64,000 nt of DNA from Pseudomonas koreensis. GTDB lineage: Bacteria > Pseudomonadota > Gammaproteobacteria > Pseudomonadales > Pseudomonadaceae. The notes beneath the pieces are model-generated. The model saw only the letters and a list, made by a program, of their open reading frames with translations, made no database searches and was not told where the DNA came from. Position 1 is the stretch's first letter. Each line of letters opens with the position of its first letter. Made by a program: the position numbers and the translations under genes. Positions 7,759-15,964 of this stretch are shown in pieces. The DNA is taken from contig NZ_JAAQYM010000004.1 of assembly GCF_012986595.1 (NCBI RefSeq), positions 434,001-498,000 of the forward strand, given 5' to 3'.

Positions 7759-7776
7759 GTTCTGAAGGATTAGAAC
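7759..7776 (+). promoter_or_regulatory. Hairpin masking the chiC ribosome-binding site (possible RsmA/E target)
   Basis: GTTCT at 7759-7763 pairs with AGAAC at 7772-7776, leaving an eight-base loop GAAGGATT that contains the Shine-Dalgarno sequence; the chiC ATG follows at once. A GGA held in the loop of a short stem is the form recognised by RsmA/CsrA proteins. Binding itself is inferred. Confidence 0.45.
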
Positions 7777-8835
7777 ATGGCAAATATCGACTTCACACTC
7801 GTGCAAAACCAGGCAGCCGATGCGGCTTCGCTGATGCCCAGCATCGCCGGCAAGAAGATCCTCATGGGTTTCTGGCACAACTGGCCGGCCGGCCCCAGTG
7901 ACGGCTACCGTCAGGGCCGGTTCGCGGAAATCGCTCTGGAGGCGGTGCCCAAGGAATACAACGTGGTCGCGGTGGCGTTCATGAAGGGCAGCGGTATTCC
8001 CACCTTCAAGCCGTTCAACGTGTCCGATGCCGAGTTCCGCCGCCAGGTTGGCGTGCTCAACAGCCAGGGGCGGGCGGTGTTGCTGTCCCTGGGCGGTGCC
8101 GATGCGCACATCGAGTTGCGTGCCGGGCAGGAACAACCGCTGGCCAATGAGATCATCCGTCTGGTGGAAACCTACGGGTTTGATGGGCTGGACATCGATC
8201 TTGAACAGAGCGCGATTGATTTCGCTGCCAACAAGACCGTGCTGCCGGCCGCACTGAAACTGGTCAAGGATCACTACGCCGGCCAAGGCAAGCACTTCAT
8301 CATCAGCATGGCCCCGGAGTTTCCGTACCTGACCAGCACCGGCAAATACGTTGGTTACCTGCAGGCGCTGGAAGGCTATTACGACTTCATCGCCCCGCAG
8401 TTCTATAACCAGGGTGGCGACGGGGTCTGGGTGCCGGAGGCCAATAACGGCAACGGCGCCTGGATCGCGCAGAACAACGACGCGCTGAAAGAGGACTTCC
8501 TCTACTACCTGACCGAAAGTCTAGTGACCGGTACTCGGGGCTTCACCAAGATCCCGGCGGACAAATTCGTCATCGGCCTGCCGACCAACGTTGACGCCGC
8601 CGCCACCGGTTACGTGATTGACAGCACGGCAGTGGGCAATGCGCTCAAGCGCCTGGCGATCAAAGGGCTGGCGATCAAGGGCCTGATGACCTGGTCGGTG
8701 AACTGGGACAACGGTGTCAGCAAAGACCGCGTGCCGTACAACTGGGAGTTCAGTCGACGGTATGGACCGCTGATTCACGGCGTACGAACAGCGGCGCAGG
8801 AGACGGATGAGGCGTTGTCGCGCCTCGCCCGTTAA
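7777..8835 (+). CDS. chiC: Leaderless GH18 chitinase ChiC
   Basis: The 352-residue enzyme hydrolyses chitin by the GH18 substrate-assisted mechanism. The catalytic motif DxxDxDxE is complete as Asp136, Asp139, Asp141 and Glu143 (DGLDIDLE), with SLGGADAHI before it and MTWSVNWDNG after it as family landmarks. It strongly resembles the catalytic domain of Pseudomonas aeruginosa ChiC, which is also made without a cleavable signal peptide yet found outside cells; here the C-terminal FnIII and chitin-binding domains known from that enzyme are missing. The start MANIDF is supported by AAGGA. It forms a unit with the upstream LPMO and is closed by a terminator at 8848. Confidence 0.92.
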   Translation: MANIDFTLVQNQAADAASLMPSIAGKKILMGFWHNWPAGPSDGYRQGRFAEIALEAVPKEYNVVAVAFMKGSGIPTFKPFNVSDAEFRRQVGVLNSQGRAVLLSLGGADAHIELRAGQEQPLANEIIRLVETYGFDGLDIDLEQSAIDFAANKTVLPAALKLVKDHYAGQGKHFIISMAPEFPYLTSTGKYVGYLQALEGYYDFIAPQFYNQGGDGVWVPEANNGNGAWIAQNNDALKEDFLYYLTESLVTGTRGFTKIPADKFVIGLPTNVDAAATGYVIDSTAVGNALKRLAIKGLAIKGLMTWSVNWDNGVSKDRVPYNWEFSRRYGPLIHGVRTAAQETDEALSRLAR

Positions 8836-8847
8836 ACGCAAATGAAG

Positions 8848-8876
8848 AAGCCCGGTAGCGCTGCCGGGCTTTTTTT
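8848..8876 (+). terminator. Intrinsic terminator of the LPMO-chiC unit
   Basis: A GC-rich near-perfect stem AGCCCGGTAGCG/CTGCCGGGCT is followed by a run of seven T, 12 bp after the chiC stop. Confidence 0.9.
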
Positions 8877-8932
8877 GTGGGCGCGTTTATTCGAACATGG
8901 GTACTTTCCGATGAAAAAAAGGAACAGGCGTC

Positions 8933-9523
8933 ATGACCAAGACCGCCGAGCGGGTCAACATTGTCGACACTCAGGTGTTGTCCCACGACTGGTACCTGTT
9001 GCAGAAAATCACCTTTGACTACCTGCGCAACAATGGCGACTGGCAGCGGCAAACGCGCGAGGTCTACGACCGTGGCAATGGCGCGGCGATCCTGTTGTTC
9101 AACCGCGAGAAGCGCACGGTGGTGCTGACTCGCCAATTCCGTTTGCCGGTGTTCGTCAACGGCCACGACGGCTTATTGATCGAAGTGGCGGCGGGACTGC
9201 TCGAGGGTGCTGCACCGGAGCAGCGCATCCGCGACGAGGCCGAAGAAGAAACCGGTTACCGCGTGCACGACGTGAAGAAAGTGTTCGAGGCCTACATGAG
9301 CCCCGGCTCGGTGACCGAGAAACTGCACTTCTTCATTGCCGAGTACGACGCCAAGTCAAAGGTCAGTGAGGGCGGAGGCCTGGAGGAGGAAACCGAGGAA
9401 CTGGAAGTGCTGGAGTGGGGCTTCGATGACGCCTTGGCGGCGTTCGAGCGCGGCGAGATCTGCGACGCCAAGACCATCATGCTGTTGCAGTATGCGGCGA
9501 TGAATAACCTGTTTGCCCGATAA
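8933..9523 (+). CDS. nudK: NUDIX hydrolase, GDP-mannose pyrophosphatase (NudK) type
   Basis: The 196-residue enzyme shows the Nudix box in NudK form: GLLEGAAPEQ followed by RDEAEEETGY near residues 90-110, binding the divalent metal and pyrophosphate. The following YMSPGSVTEKLHFF segment is typical of the NudK subgroup, which hydrolyses GDP-mannose and related nucleotide sugars. It acts in the cytosol. The ATG at 8933 is preceded by AAGGAACAGGCGTC. It is a single-gene unit between the chiC terminator and a REP element. ADP-ribose pyrophosphatase activity is the main alternative. Confidence 0.82.
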   Translation: MTKTAERVNIVDTQVLSHDWYLLQKITFDYLRNNGDWQRQTREVYDRGNGAAILLFNREKRTVVLTRQFRLPVFVNGHDGLLIEVAAGLLEGAAPEQRIRDEAEEETGYRVHDVKKVFEAYMSPGSVTEKLHFFIAEYDAKSKVSEGGGLEEETEELEVLEWGFDDALAAFERGEICDAKTIMLLQYAAMNNLFAR

Positions 9524-9526
9524 AGC

Positions 9527-9604
9527 AAAGATCGCAGCCTGCGGCAGCTCCTACATTGAAATACGTTTCACCTGTAGGAGCTGCCGCAGGCTGCGATCTT
9601 TTGA
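9527..9604. repeat. REP palindrome pair, family A
   Basis: AAAGATCGCAGCCTGCGGCA and its inverted copy TGCCGCAGGCTGCGATCTTT lie back to back around a 20-base centre, between the convergent nudK-like and ogt genes. Confidence 0.88.
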
Positions 9605-9608
9605 TCTG

Positions 9609-10124
9609 CTAAAACAACTCCCCAGTCCTGCCCACCGCCGACCAGTTACCACCCTCCAGCACCAGCAACCGCTCTTTTGCCTCAAGCCCACCCGCAAACC
9701 CGGTCAACTTCCCCGAAGCGCCAATCACCCGATGACACGGCGCCACAATCGAAATCGGATTGCGCCCATTCGCCGCCCCCACTGCACGCACGGCCGCTGG
9801 GTTGCCAATCTGTTCGGCGATCTGGCGGTAGGTGCGGGTTTCGCCAAACGGGATGGTCAGCAGTGCCGCCCAGACCTTTTTCTGGAAGTCGGTGCCGACG
9901 AAATCCAGTTCCAGATCGAAGCGATCGCGATGGCCGGCGAAATATTCCTGCAGCTGTCGAGCGGCGTTCTGCAGCAGTGGATTGTCCGGCGCTTGCGTCA
10001 TCGGCCCGAGGCGCACCCGGCCCGGTTTGTCGTTTTCCCAGAGGATGGCCGCCAGTCGTGCGCCGTTCGCAACCAGCTTCAATTCGCCTACGGGTGAGGG
10101 CAGGGTGATGAACGTGTAGGGCAT
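9609..10124 (-). CDS. ogt: Methylated-DNA--protein-cysteine methyltransferase
   Basis: The 171-residue protein repairs O6-methylguanine by irreversible alkyl transfer to its own cysteine. The acceptor is Cys130 in the invariant PCHRVIG motif; the DNA-recognition helix TYRQIAEQIGNPAAVRAVG and Asn residue in AANGRNP precede it. The short N-terminal domain without a metal-binding Ada half makes this an Ogt-type enzyme. The start is placed at 10124 (MPYTFITLPSPVGEL); the frame stays open 45 codons upstream but that stretch has no family similarity and crosses the promoter region shared with the divergent ggt. Confidence 0.92.
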   Translation of the reverse strand: MPYTFITLPSPVGELKLVANGARLAAILWENDKPGRVRLGPMTQAPDNPLLQNAARQLQEYFAGHRDRFDLELDFVGTDFQKKVWAALLTIPFGETRTYRQIAEQIGNPAAVRAVGAANGRNPISIVAPCHRVIGASGKLTGFAGGLEAKERLLVLEGGNWSAVGRTGELF

Positions 10125-10276
10125 GGGGCAGAGCTCCGGATCGGCACGGCGAGAGCGCCCAGCATACTGCCTGATCCGGGAGGCGCAAATCGCAATAGCG
10201 ACCATACTGCTTGTTGCTTTTGAAGCGTTCCCCTCTGTTTGCACAGACCCTGAAAACAAAAAAAAGAGATCGACTC

Positions 10277-12004
10277 ATGAAGTACGAACCTTTGGCCAAA
10301 ACGCTGATTGCGACGTCACTGGCACTGAGCTGCCTCATGGCCCATGCCGCGTCGGTGGCACCGGTGGCCGCCGAAAACGGCATGGTGGTCACCGCCCAAC
10401 ATCTGGCTTCCCACGTCGGCGTGGATGTGTTGAAAAGCGGCGGTAACGCCGTGGATGCCGCGGTGGCCGTGGGCTATGCGCTGGCGGTGGTGTATCCCGC
10501 GGCCGGGAACCTGGGGGGTGGCGGTTTCATGACCATTCAACTGGCGGACGGGCGCAAGACCTTTCTCGACTTCCGCGAAAAAGCCCCCTTGGCGGCAACA
10601 GCCAATATGTACCTGGACAAGGATGGCAATGTCGTCCCGGACCTGAGCACCCGTGGCCACCTCGCCGTGGCAGTACCGGGCACCGTGTCGGGCATGGAGC
10701 TGGCGCTGAGCAAGTACGGCACCAAGCCGCGCAAGGAGATGATCGCGCCGGCGATCAAACTGGCTGAAGACGGTTTCGAACTGGAGCAGGGCGACGTCGA
10801 TCTGCTGGACTACGCCACCGATGTGTTCAAGAAGGACATGCGTGATTCCGGGTCGATCTTCCTGCACAACGGCGAACCGCTGCAGGTCGGGCAGAAACTG
10901 GTGCAGAAGGATCTGGCGAAAACCCTGCGCACCATCTCGGACAAGGGCGCCGACGGCTTCTATAAAGGCTGGGTCGCTGACGCCATCGTCACCTCCAGTC
11001 AGGCCAACAAGGGCATCATCACCCAGGCCGACCTCGACAAATACAAGACCCGCGAACTGGCCCCGGTGGAGTGCGACTACCGTGGCTACCACGTGGTCTC
11101 GGCGCCACCGCCAAGCTCCGGCGGGGTGGTGATCTGCGAGATCATGAACATCCTCGAAGGTTATCCGATGAAGGATCTGGGCTTCCATTCGGCTCAGGGC
11201 ATGCACTACCAGATCGAAGCGATGCGCCACGCCTACGTGGACCGCAACAGCTATCTGGGCGACCCGGACTTCGTCAAGAACCCGATCGAGCACCTGCTGG
11301 ACAAGAACTACGCGACCACGCTGCGCAACGCGATCCAGCCACAGAAGGCCGGCATCTCCGCTGAGCTGAAACCCGGCGTTGCGCCACATGAAGGCAACAA
11401 CACCACGCACTACTCGATCGTCGACAAGTGGGGCAACGCGGTGTCGGTGACCTACACCCTCAACGACTGGTTCGGTGCCGGCGTGATGGCGAGCAAGACC
11501 GGGGTGATCCTCAACGACGAGATGGACGACTTCACCTCCAAGGTTGGCGTGCCGAACATGTACGGTCTGGTACAGGGTGAGGCCAACGCCATCGCCCCGG
11601 GCAAAACCCCGCTGTCGTCGATGAGCCCGACCATTGTCACCAAGGATGGCAAAGTGGTGATGGTGGTGGGCACGCCGGGTGGCAGCCGGATCATCACCGC
11701 GACCTTGCTGACCATGCTCAACGTCATCGACTACGGCATGGGCCTGCAGGAAGCGGTCGACGCGCCACGCTTCCACCAGCAATGGATGCCGGAGGAAACC
11801 AACCTCGAAGACTTCGCCGTCAGCCCTGATACGAAGAAAATTCTCGAGAGCTGGGGCCACAAGTTTGCCGGGCCGCAGGACGCCAACCACATCGCGGCGA
11901 TCCTGGTCGGCGCGCCGTCGCTGGGTGGTAAGCCGGTGGGCAAGAACCGCTTCTACGGCGCCAACGATCCTCGGCGCAACACCGGGTTGTCATTGGGGTA
12001 TTGA
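10277..12004 (+). CDS. ggt: Gamma-glutamyltransferase (glutathione hydrolase), periplasmic
   Basis: The 575-residue proenzyme cleaves glutathione and gamma-glutamyl compounds in the periplasm. A Sec signal peptide runs to AHA-A near residue 25. The proenzyme is autocleaved before the nucleophile, seen as Thr376 in NNTTHYSIVD; the substrate-binding GTPGGSR motif and the PLSSMSPTIV segment follow in the small subunit. Length and domain order match the Ntn-hydrolase family. The start at 10277 was chosen because the signal peptide begins there; the frame extends 22 codons upstream. It is transcribed divergently from ogt and is followed 66 bp later by an isochorismatase-like gene. Confidence 0.95.
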   Translation: MKYEPLAKTLIATSLALSCLMAHAASVAPVAAENGMVVTAQHLASHVGVDVLKSGGNAVDAAVAVGYALAVVYPAAGNLGGGGFMTIQLADGRKTFLDFREKAPLAATANMYLDKDGNVVPDLSTRGHLAVAVPGTVSGMELALSKYGTKPRKEMIAPAIKLAEDGFELEQGDVDLLDYATDVFKKDMRDSGSIFLHNGEPLQVGQKLVQKDLAKTLRTISDKGADGFYKGWVADAIVTSSQANKGIITQADLDKYKTRELAPVECDYRGYHVVSAPPPSSGGVVICEIMNILEGYPMKDLGFHSAQGMHYQIEAMRHAYVDRNSYLGDPDFVKNPIEHLLDKNYATTLRNAIQPQKAGISAELKPGVAPHEGNNTTHYSIVDKWGNAVSVTYTLNDWFGAGVMASKTGVILNDEMDDFTSKVGVPNMYGLVQGEANAIAPGKTPLSSMSPTIVTKDGKVVMVVGTPGGSRIITATLLTMLNVIDYGMGLQEAVDAPRFHQQWMPEETNLEDFAVSPDTKKILESWGHKFAGPQDANHIAAILVGAPSLGGKPVGKNRFYGANDPRRNTGLSLGY

Positions 12005-12070
12005 GCAGCGTAAAAGGGGGGCGGGTGCAGGTCCGCCCCTGTCTCAAGGATCGATCAAGGAAGGCTCATC

Positions 12071-12604
12071 ATGTCTAGCGCATTGCTGATCATCGACGTC
12101 CAGCAGGTTCTCTGCTCCGGCCAGTACCAGTGCTTCGACATCCAACGCGTCATCGCCACCATCAACCAGCTCAGCACGCGCGCGCGAAAGGCTGGCGTGC
12201 CGGTGGTGCTGATTCAGCATGAAGAAACGGGCAGCCCGCTGGCCCACGGTACCGAAGGCTGGCAACTGGCCGAAGGCCTGCTGACTGAAGCAAAAGATCT
12301 GCGTGTACGCAAAACCACCCCGGATTCGTTCTACCAGACCGACCTGGGCAAACTGCTGCCCAGCGAAGACTTCGAGCGCCTGGTCATCTGCGGCCTGCAA
12401 ACCGACTACTGCGTCAACGCCACCGTGCGCAAGGCGCATGAACTGGGCTACGACGTGGTGCTGGCCGCGGACGCCCATTCCACCCTCGACAACGGCAACA
12501 TGAGCGCCGAAGACATCATCGCCGAACACAACAAGGACCTGGCACACTTGACGGGGGCCACCGGCCGCATCGACATCAAACCCGCAGCCGAGATCGTCTT
12601 CTAA
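12071..12604 (+). CDS. Isochorismatase-family cysteine hydrolase
   Basis: The 177-residue cytosolic enzyme has the catalytic triad of the isochorismatase-like superfamily: Asp9 in LLIIDVQ, Lys81 in RVRKTTPDSF and the nucleophile Cys114 in GLQTDYCVNAT, with the preceding cis-peptide region. Members of this size act as nicotinamidases, maleamate amidases or other amide hydrolases; the substrate here is not evident. It follows ggt by 66 bp with its own good ribosome-binding site (AAGGAAGGCTC), so co-transcription is possible. A family B REP element follows. Confidence 0.87.
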   Translation: MSSALLIIDVQQVLCSGQYQCFDIQRVIATINQLSTRARKAGVPVVLIQHEETGSPLAHGTEGWQLAEGLLTEAKDLRVRKTTPDSFYQTDLGKLLPSEDFERLVICGLQTDYCVNATVRKAHELGYDVVLAADAHSTLDNGNMSAEDIIAEHNKDLAHLTGATGRIDIKPAAEIVF

Positions 12605-12617
12605 AGCCAGCGAATAC

Positions 12618-12709
12618 CCCTGTGGGAGCGAGCCTGCTCGCGAAAGCGGTGTGTCTGTGACGCATGTGTCGGGTCACACGACGCCTTCGCGAGCAGGCTC
12701 GCTCCCACA
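12618..12709. repeat. REP palindrome pair, family B
   Basis: TGTGGGAGCGAGCCTGCTCG and its inverse CGAGCAGGCTCGCTCCCACA enclose about 50 bp of less conserved DNA that itself contains a GTGTG/CACAC dyad. Confidence 0.88.
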
Positions 12710-12752
12710 ATGATTGAGGGTGTTCACAGATTCCGATGTCCAGCATAAGTCT

Positions 12753-12778
12753 CCTGTGGGAGCGGGCATGCCCGGGAA
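12753..12778. repeat. Solitary half-REP, family B variant
   Basis: CCTGTGGGAGCGGGCATGCC matches one arm of the family B unit with a changed loop; no partner arm follows before the next gene. Confidence 0.6.
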
Positions 12779-12840
12779 GGCGGCAGCACTGGCCACACTT
12801 CACTGGCATAATCCCGCGCCCCGAAGAATGGAATCTGTCG

Positions 12841-13860
12841 ATGTTGTCTTTCAAACTCCGCCACGCCTTGCTGCTGACATCCCTGGCATTTTCCATTACC
12901 GCGCATGCCGCCAGTTTCGATTGCACCGGCGCCACCAGCCCGGCTGAAAAAACCATTTGTTCTGATCCCTACATCTCCAACCTTGATGAAAAACTGAGCT
13001 CGCTGTGGCGTGTCACGTTGCCGAAAGTTGCGGATTCGAAAGCCTTGAAGGCCGATCAGCGAGGCTGGCTAAAGCAACGCAATCAATGTGCTGCGGATGT
13101 GGCCTGTTTGCGCCGGGAATACCTGATGCGCCTCAAGGCACTGGAGTTCATGGCCAAACCCTTCAATTGGGATGCGACCTGGCAACTCATTCCATGGGGC
13201 GTATCATCGTCGGTCGAGGTTAAAACCAAGCGTATCGATGCCACTCATATCGCCTTTGATATTTCAGGCGTGGCTGGCGCCAACTCCGGCGATATGGATG
13301 GCGTCGCCAACATTGTGGGCAGCGAAGCACACTATGCCCAAGATAACTGTTCGTTGAAGTTCAGCGCATTCAACGGTCTGTTGGACATTGCCCAGGATGG
13401 TGCAGACCCTACCTGCGGCGGTGGAATGGGGGTTTACTACGGCGGTCGTTACGTGGCATCGGAACAGCCACTGGCGATTGATTACGACTTGCTTAGTCTG
13501 GGGGTGGCGCGGACTGAGCAGGAAAACGAGCTATTACACGCTCTGCTCAAAGGCGACTATCAGACGTTGTTGCAAAACAGTGGATCGATGGTGACGGCCG
13601 ATGCTTCCCGCGATGTGCCGGATGCTCAGGTCGATGAGTTCTGGTTGCGTGGGCTGGCCAACACCAATGCAGGCATTCTGATGCGCGCGCCGGACGCTCG
13701 GGTATGGCTGGTTTTATTGGTGTTCGATGAGCAGCGTAATTTGCGTGCCCGCTACTACACCAACGCACCGCAATGGAAAAAACGTGTGCCCGAAGCATTG
13801 CTTGCCTGGCACAAGCGAATGGAGAACGGTGAGACGTTGCCGCTGGATTTCATGCCCTGA
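12841..13860 (+). CDS. Secreted protein with LprI-type N-terminal domain
   Basis: The 339-residue precursor has a clear Sec signal peptide ending in AHA-A at about residue 23. The mature N-terminus (SFDCTGATSPAEKTICSDP, then the paired cysteines in CAADVACLRREYL) is the four-cysteine domain of the LprI/DUF1311 family, found in lysozyme-inhibitor-like periplasmic proteins. The remaining 240 residues have no motif I recognise. The ATG at 12841 was chosen for the signal peptide; the open frame extends 35 codons upstream. It stands alone between REP DNA and a convergent TetR gene. Confidence 0.82.
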   Translation: MLSFKLRHALLLTSLAFSITAHAASFDCTGATSPAEKTICSDPYISNLDEKLSSLWRVTLPKVADSKALKADQRGWLKQRNQCAADVACLRREYLMRLKALEFMAKPFNWDATWQLIPWGVSSSVEVKTKRIDATHIAFDISGVAGANSGDMDGVANIVGSEAHYAQDNCSLKFSAFNGLLDIAQDGADPTCGGGMGVYYGGRYVASEQPLAIDYDLLSLGVARTEQENELLHALLKGDYQTLLQNSGSMVTADASRDVPDAQVDEFWLRGLANTNAGILMRAPDARVWLVLLVFDEQRNLRARYYTNAPQWKKRVPEALLAWHKRMENGETLPLDFMP

Positions 13861-13920
13861 TTCTCTGCGGCGATGTATTTGGCGAAATGTCGACGGGGCT
13901 GACCAACAGCCTCGCTGCAT

Positions 13921-14562
13921 TCAAGTCGCAAACAACCAGCCACGCACACTCGCGACCGGTTCCGACACCACCCCCTCCAGCACCATCCGCGTAATTGTCT
14001 CTGCCGCGGTCTGATAATCCTCATCCTGCGGCACCGGGCGTCCGGTGATGCAGCCCATTTGCCAGCCGATGTTGGTGTAGGTGCGGGTCGCCGACCAGAT
14101 GAACAGCATCAGGTGCTCCGGGTCTACCGGGGCCAGCAAGCCGCGCTCGATCCAGCTGCGCAGGCAGTCGACGTTGCGCCGGGCTTCGGCGTGCAGCAGG
14201 TCGCGGCATTCGTCTGGCAACTGGCGGCCGCCGAGCAGCAGTTCGCCGCTGAACACCTTGGCAATCGCCGGATGTTCGCGGGCGATGCGGATCCGTGCGG
14301 CGACGTAGGCGCGCAGGCCGATCAGCGGATCGTCGCTTTCGCGCAGCGCTGCCGAAGCTTCCAGCAGCGGTTCGACGAACCCCAGCAGGACTTTCGAGTA
14401 CAGGTTTTCCTTGGTCTGGAAGTAGTAATACAGGTTGGCCTTGGGGACGCCGGCGCGGGCGGCGATATCGCGCGTCTGGGTGGCGTCGAAGCCACGGGCG
14501 GCAAACTCTTCGCTGGCAGCGGCGAGAATCAATTGCTCGTTGCGCACGCGGATGGCGCTCAT
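13921..14562 (-). CDS. TetR-family transcriptional regulator
   Basis: The 213-residue protein has the TetR DNA-binding domain at residues 5-55, with the recognition part GVPKANLYYYFQTKENLY and the preceding FDATQTRDIAARA. The C-terminal ligand domain (WSATRTYTNIGWQMG) resembles the RutR-like group that senses pyrimidines or similar small molecules. The start at 14562 is chosen to open MSAIRVRNEQ; 19 more in-frame codons upstream lack similarity. It is divergent from the GNAT gene at 14705 across an AT-rich 142-bp gap that probably holds both promoters. Confidence 0.88.
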   Translation of the reverse strand: MSAIRVRNEQLILAAASEEFAARGFDATQTRDIAARAGVPKANLYYYFQTKENLYSKVLLGFVEPLLEASAALRESDDPLIGLRAYVAARIRIAREHPAIAKVFSGELLLGGRQLPDECRDLLHAEARRNVDCLRSWIERGLLAPVDPEHLMLFIWSATRTYTNIGWQMGCITGRPVPQDEDYQTAAETITRMVLEGVVSEPVASVRGWLFAT

Positions 14563-14704
14563 GGGAACACGATGTGAATGGAGGGCATGGGGCGGGTTCT
14601 GGCGAATTCGGTTTCGCAATATACAAAACTATATGGCGATGAAGCCAGCTAACTCGTCGGACAGCGCTATGCTGGATCGATCATTTGTATGACGGGGAGG
14701 GGAT

Positions 14705-15163
14705 ATGACTGTTCAGGTACTGCGCGCCGCCACCGCTGAGTTGGAGGCCGTGGCAAGATTGTTCGACGCGTATCGCGGTTTTTATCAGCAGCCGTCGAAT
14801 CTGGCGCAATCGCGTGCGTTCATCGCCGAGCGCATGGCAAGGGACGAATCGGCGATTTTCCTCGCGCAGGATGAAAACGGCGACGCTCTGGGTTTTGTGC
14901 AGTTGTACCCGACGTTTTCCTCGATCGATGCCCACCGCACCTGGCTGCTTAGCGATTTGTTCACCGCGCCCGCGGCCCGTGGTCGCGGCGTCGGGCGGTT
15001 GCTGATGAACTGCGCGCGGGACTTTGCGCTGCAGACCGGCGCCAAAGGCCTGGTGCTGGAAACCGCCACTGACAACGTCACGGCGCAGGCTTTGTACGAG
15101 TCGTTGGGTTATGTGCGTGATACGGGTTACTTCACCTACAACCTCGACTTGCGGCAGGGCTGA
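14705..15163 (+). CDS. GNAT-family N-acetyltransferase
   Basis: The 152-residue cytosolic enzyme carries the acetyl-CoA binding motif A as LFTAPAARGRGVGRLLMN at about residues 84-101, and the motif B region ATDNVTAQALYESLGYVRDT near the C-terminus. The substrate is unknown. The ATG at 14705 follows GGGGAGGG. It is divergent from the TetR regulator, which may control it. Confidence 0.88.
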   Translation: MTVQVLRAATAELEAVARLFDAYRGFYQQPSNLAQSRAFIAERMARDESAIFLAQDENGDALGFVQLYPTFSSIDAHRTWLLSDLFTAPAARGRGVGRLLMNCARDFALQTGAKGLVLETATDNVTAQALYESLGYVRDTGYFTYNLDLRQG

Positions 15164-15288
15164 CTGACTTTTATGTAAATTTTCCGATTCAGCCTTTCCT
15201 CGAACGACAGCTCTCTCTAGAATCCGCCCGGCCTCCGCAATGGAGGCTCTTTGATATCATTTGGCTGGGTTCACATAGGGAAGACAAC

Positions 15289-15924
15289 ATGCAATTCGGG
15301 AAAATCCTGGCGCTGGGCCTGGTGCTTGCGCTCGGTGGTTGTGCCAGTTTCACCAAAGACGAAGTGGCGCCGGTCAAACTGCCATCGATGGCCAGCTACG
15401 CCAACAAACCCAATGTTTATGTGGACTTCGATTTCTACCAGGGCGAGCCAAAAAGCGCTTCGGCCGTAGAAGTGCCGCAGGCCCGTGACCAGCTCAAGCC
15501 TGAGCTGCAAAAGATTCTGACCGATTCGGGCCTGTTCGGCCGTGTCACCCTGGACGAGTTCCAGAAGCAACCGGGCGACTACAGCCTGCGTCTGAAAATG
15601 TACAACCATCCGCCGAATGCCGGTTCGATGGTGCTGGGCTTCATCAGTGGTTTCAGCCTGGGTGTGATCCCTGCGTACGGCACTGATCAGTACACCATGA
15701 GCCTCGAAGCCGTGGACGGAACGGGTCAAGCCCTGACCACTGCGAGCAACCATGATGCGGTCGGCACCTGGATCGGTATCTGGTTCATTCCGCTGATGGG
15801 CAACACCCCGAAGGCGGCCGTCAACGACACGTTCGCCCGTCAGGTCAATGCGCTGCTCAAGCAAATGATCGACAACAACAACCTGAAATACTCGGCGCTT
15901 GACACCCGTACTCCACGGGCGTGA
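15289..15924 (+). CDS. Conserved lipoprotein of unknown function
   Basis: The 211-residue precursor has a lipoprotein signal peptide with lipobox LALGGC (lipidated Cys18). A hydrophobic glycine-rich stretch around residues 113-130 (MVLGFISGFSLGVIP) and a second one near residue 160 (WIGIWFIPLMG) suggest membrane contact beyond the lipid. The fold recalls small outer-membrane lipoproteins but I recognise no named family. It ends at a bidirectional terminator shared with the convergent lipoprotein gene. Confidence 0.82.
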   Translation: MQFGKILALGLVLALGGCASFTKDEVAPVKLPSMASYANKPNVYVDFDFYQGEPKSASAVEVPQARDQLKPELQKILTDSGLFGRVTLDEFQKQPGDYSLRLKMYNHPPNAGSMVLGFISGFSLGVIPAYGTDQYTMSLEAVDGTGQALTTASNHDAVGTWIGIWFIPLMGNTPKAAVNDTFARQVNALLKQMIDNNNLKYSALDTRTPRA

Positions 15925-15928
15925 TGCC

Positions 15929-15961
15929 AAAAAAAGAGCCGCAATTACGGCTCTTTTTTTG
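15929..15961. terminator. Bidirectional intrinsic terminator
   Basis: A run of A, the stem AGAGCCG-CAATTA-CGGCTCT and a run of eight T lie between two convergent lipoprotein genes, so it can stop transcription from either side. Confidence 0.92.
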
Positions 15962-15964
15962 CCC

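Noticed and set aside
10316..11890. Minus-strand open frame of 524 codons
   Set aside because: It lies antisense within ggt, whose catalytic motifs are intact.
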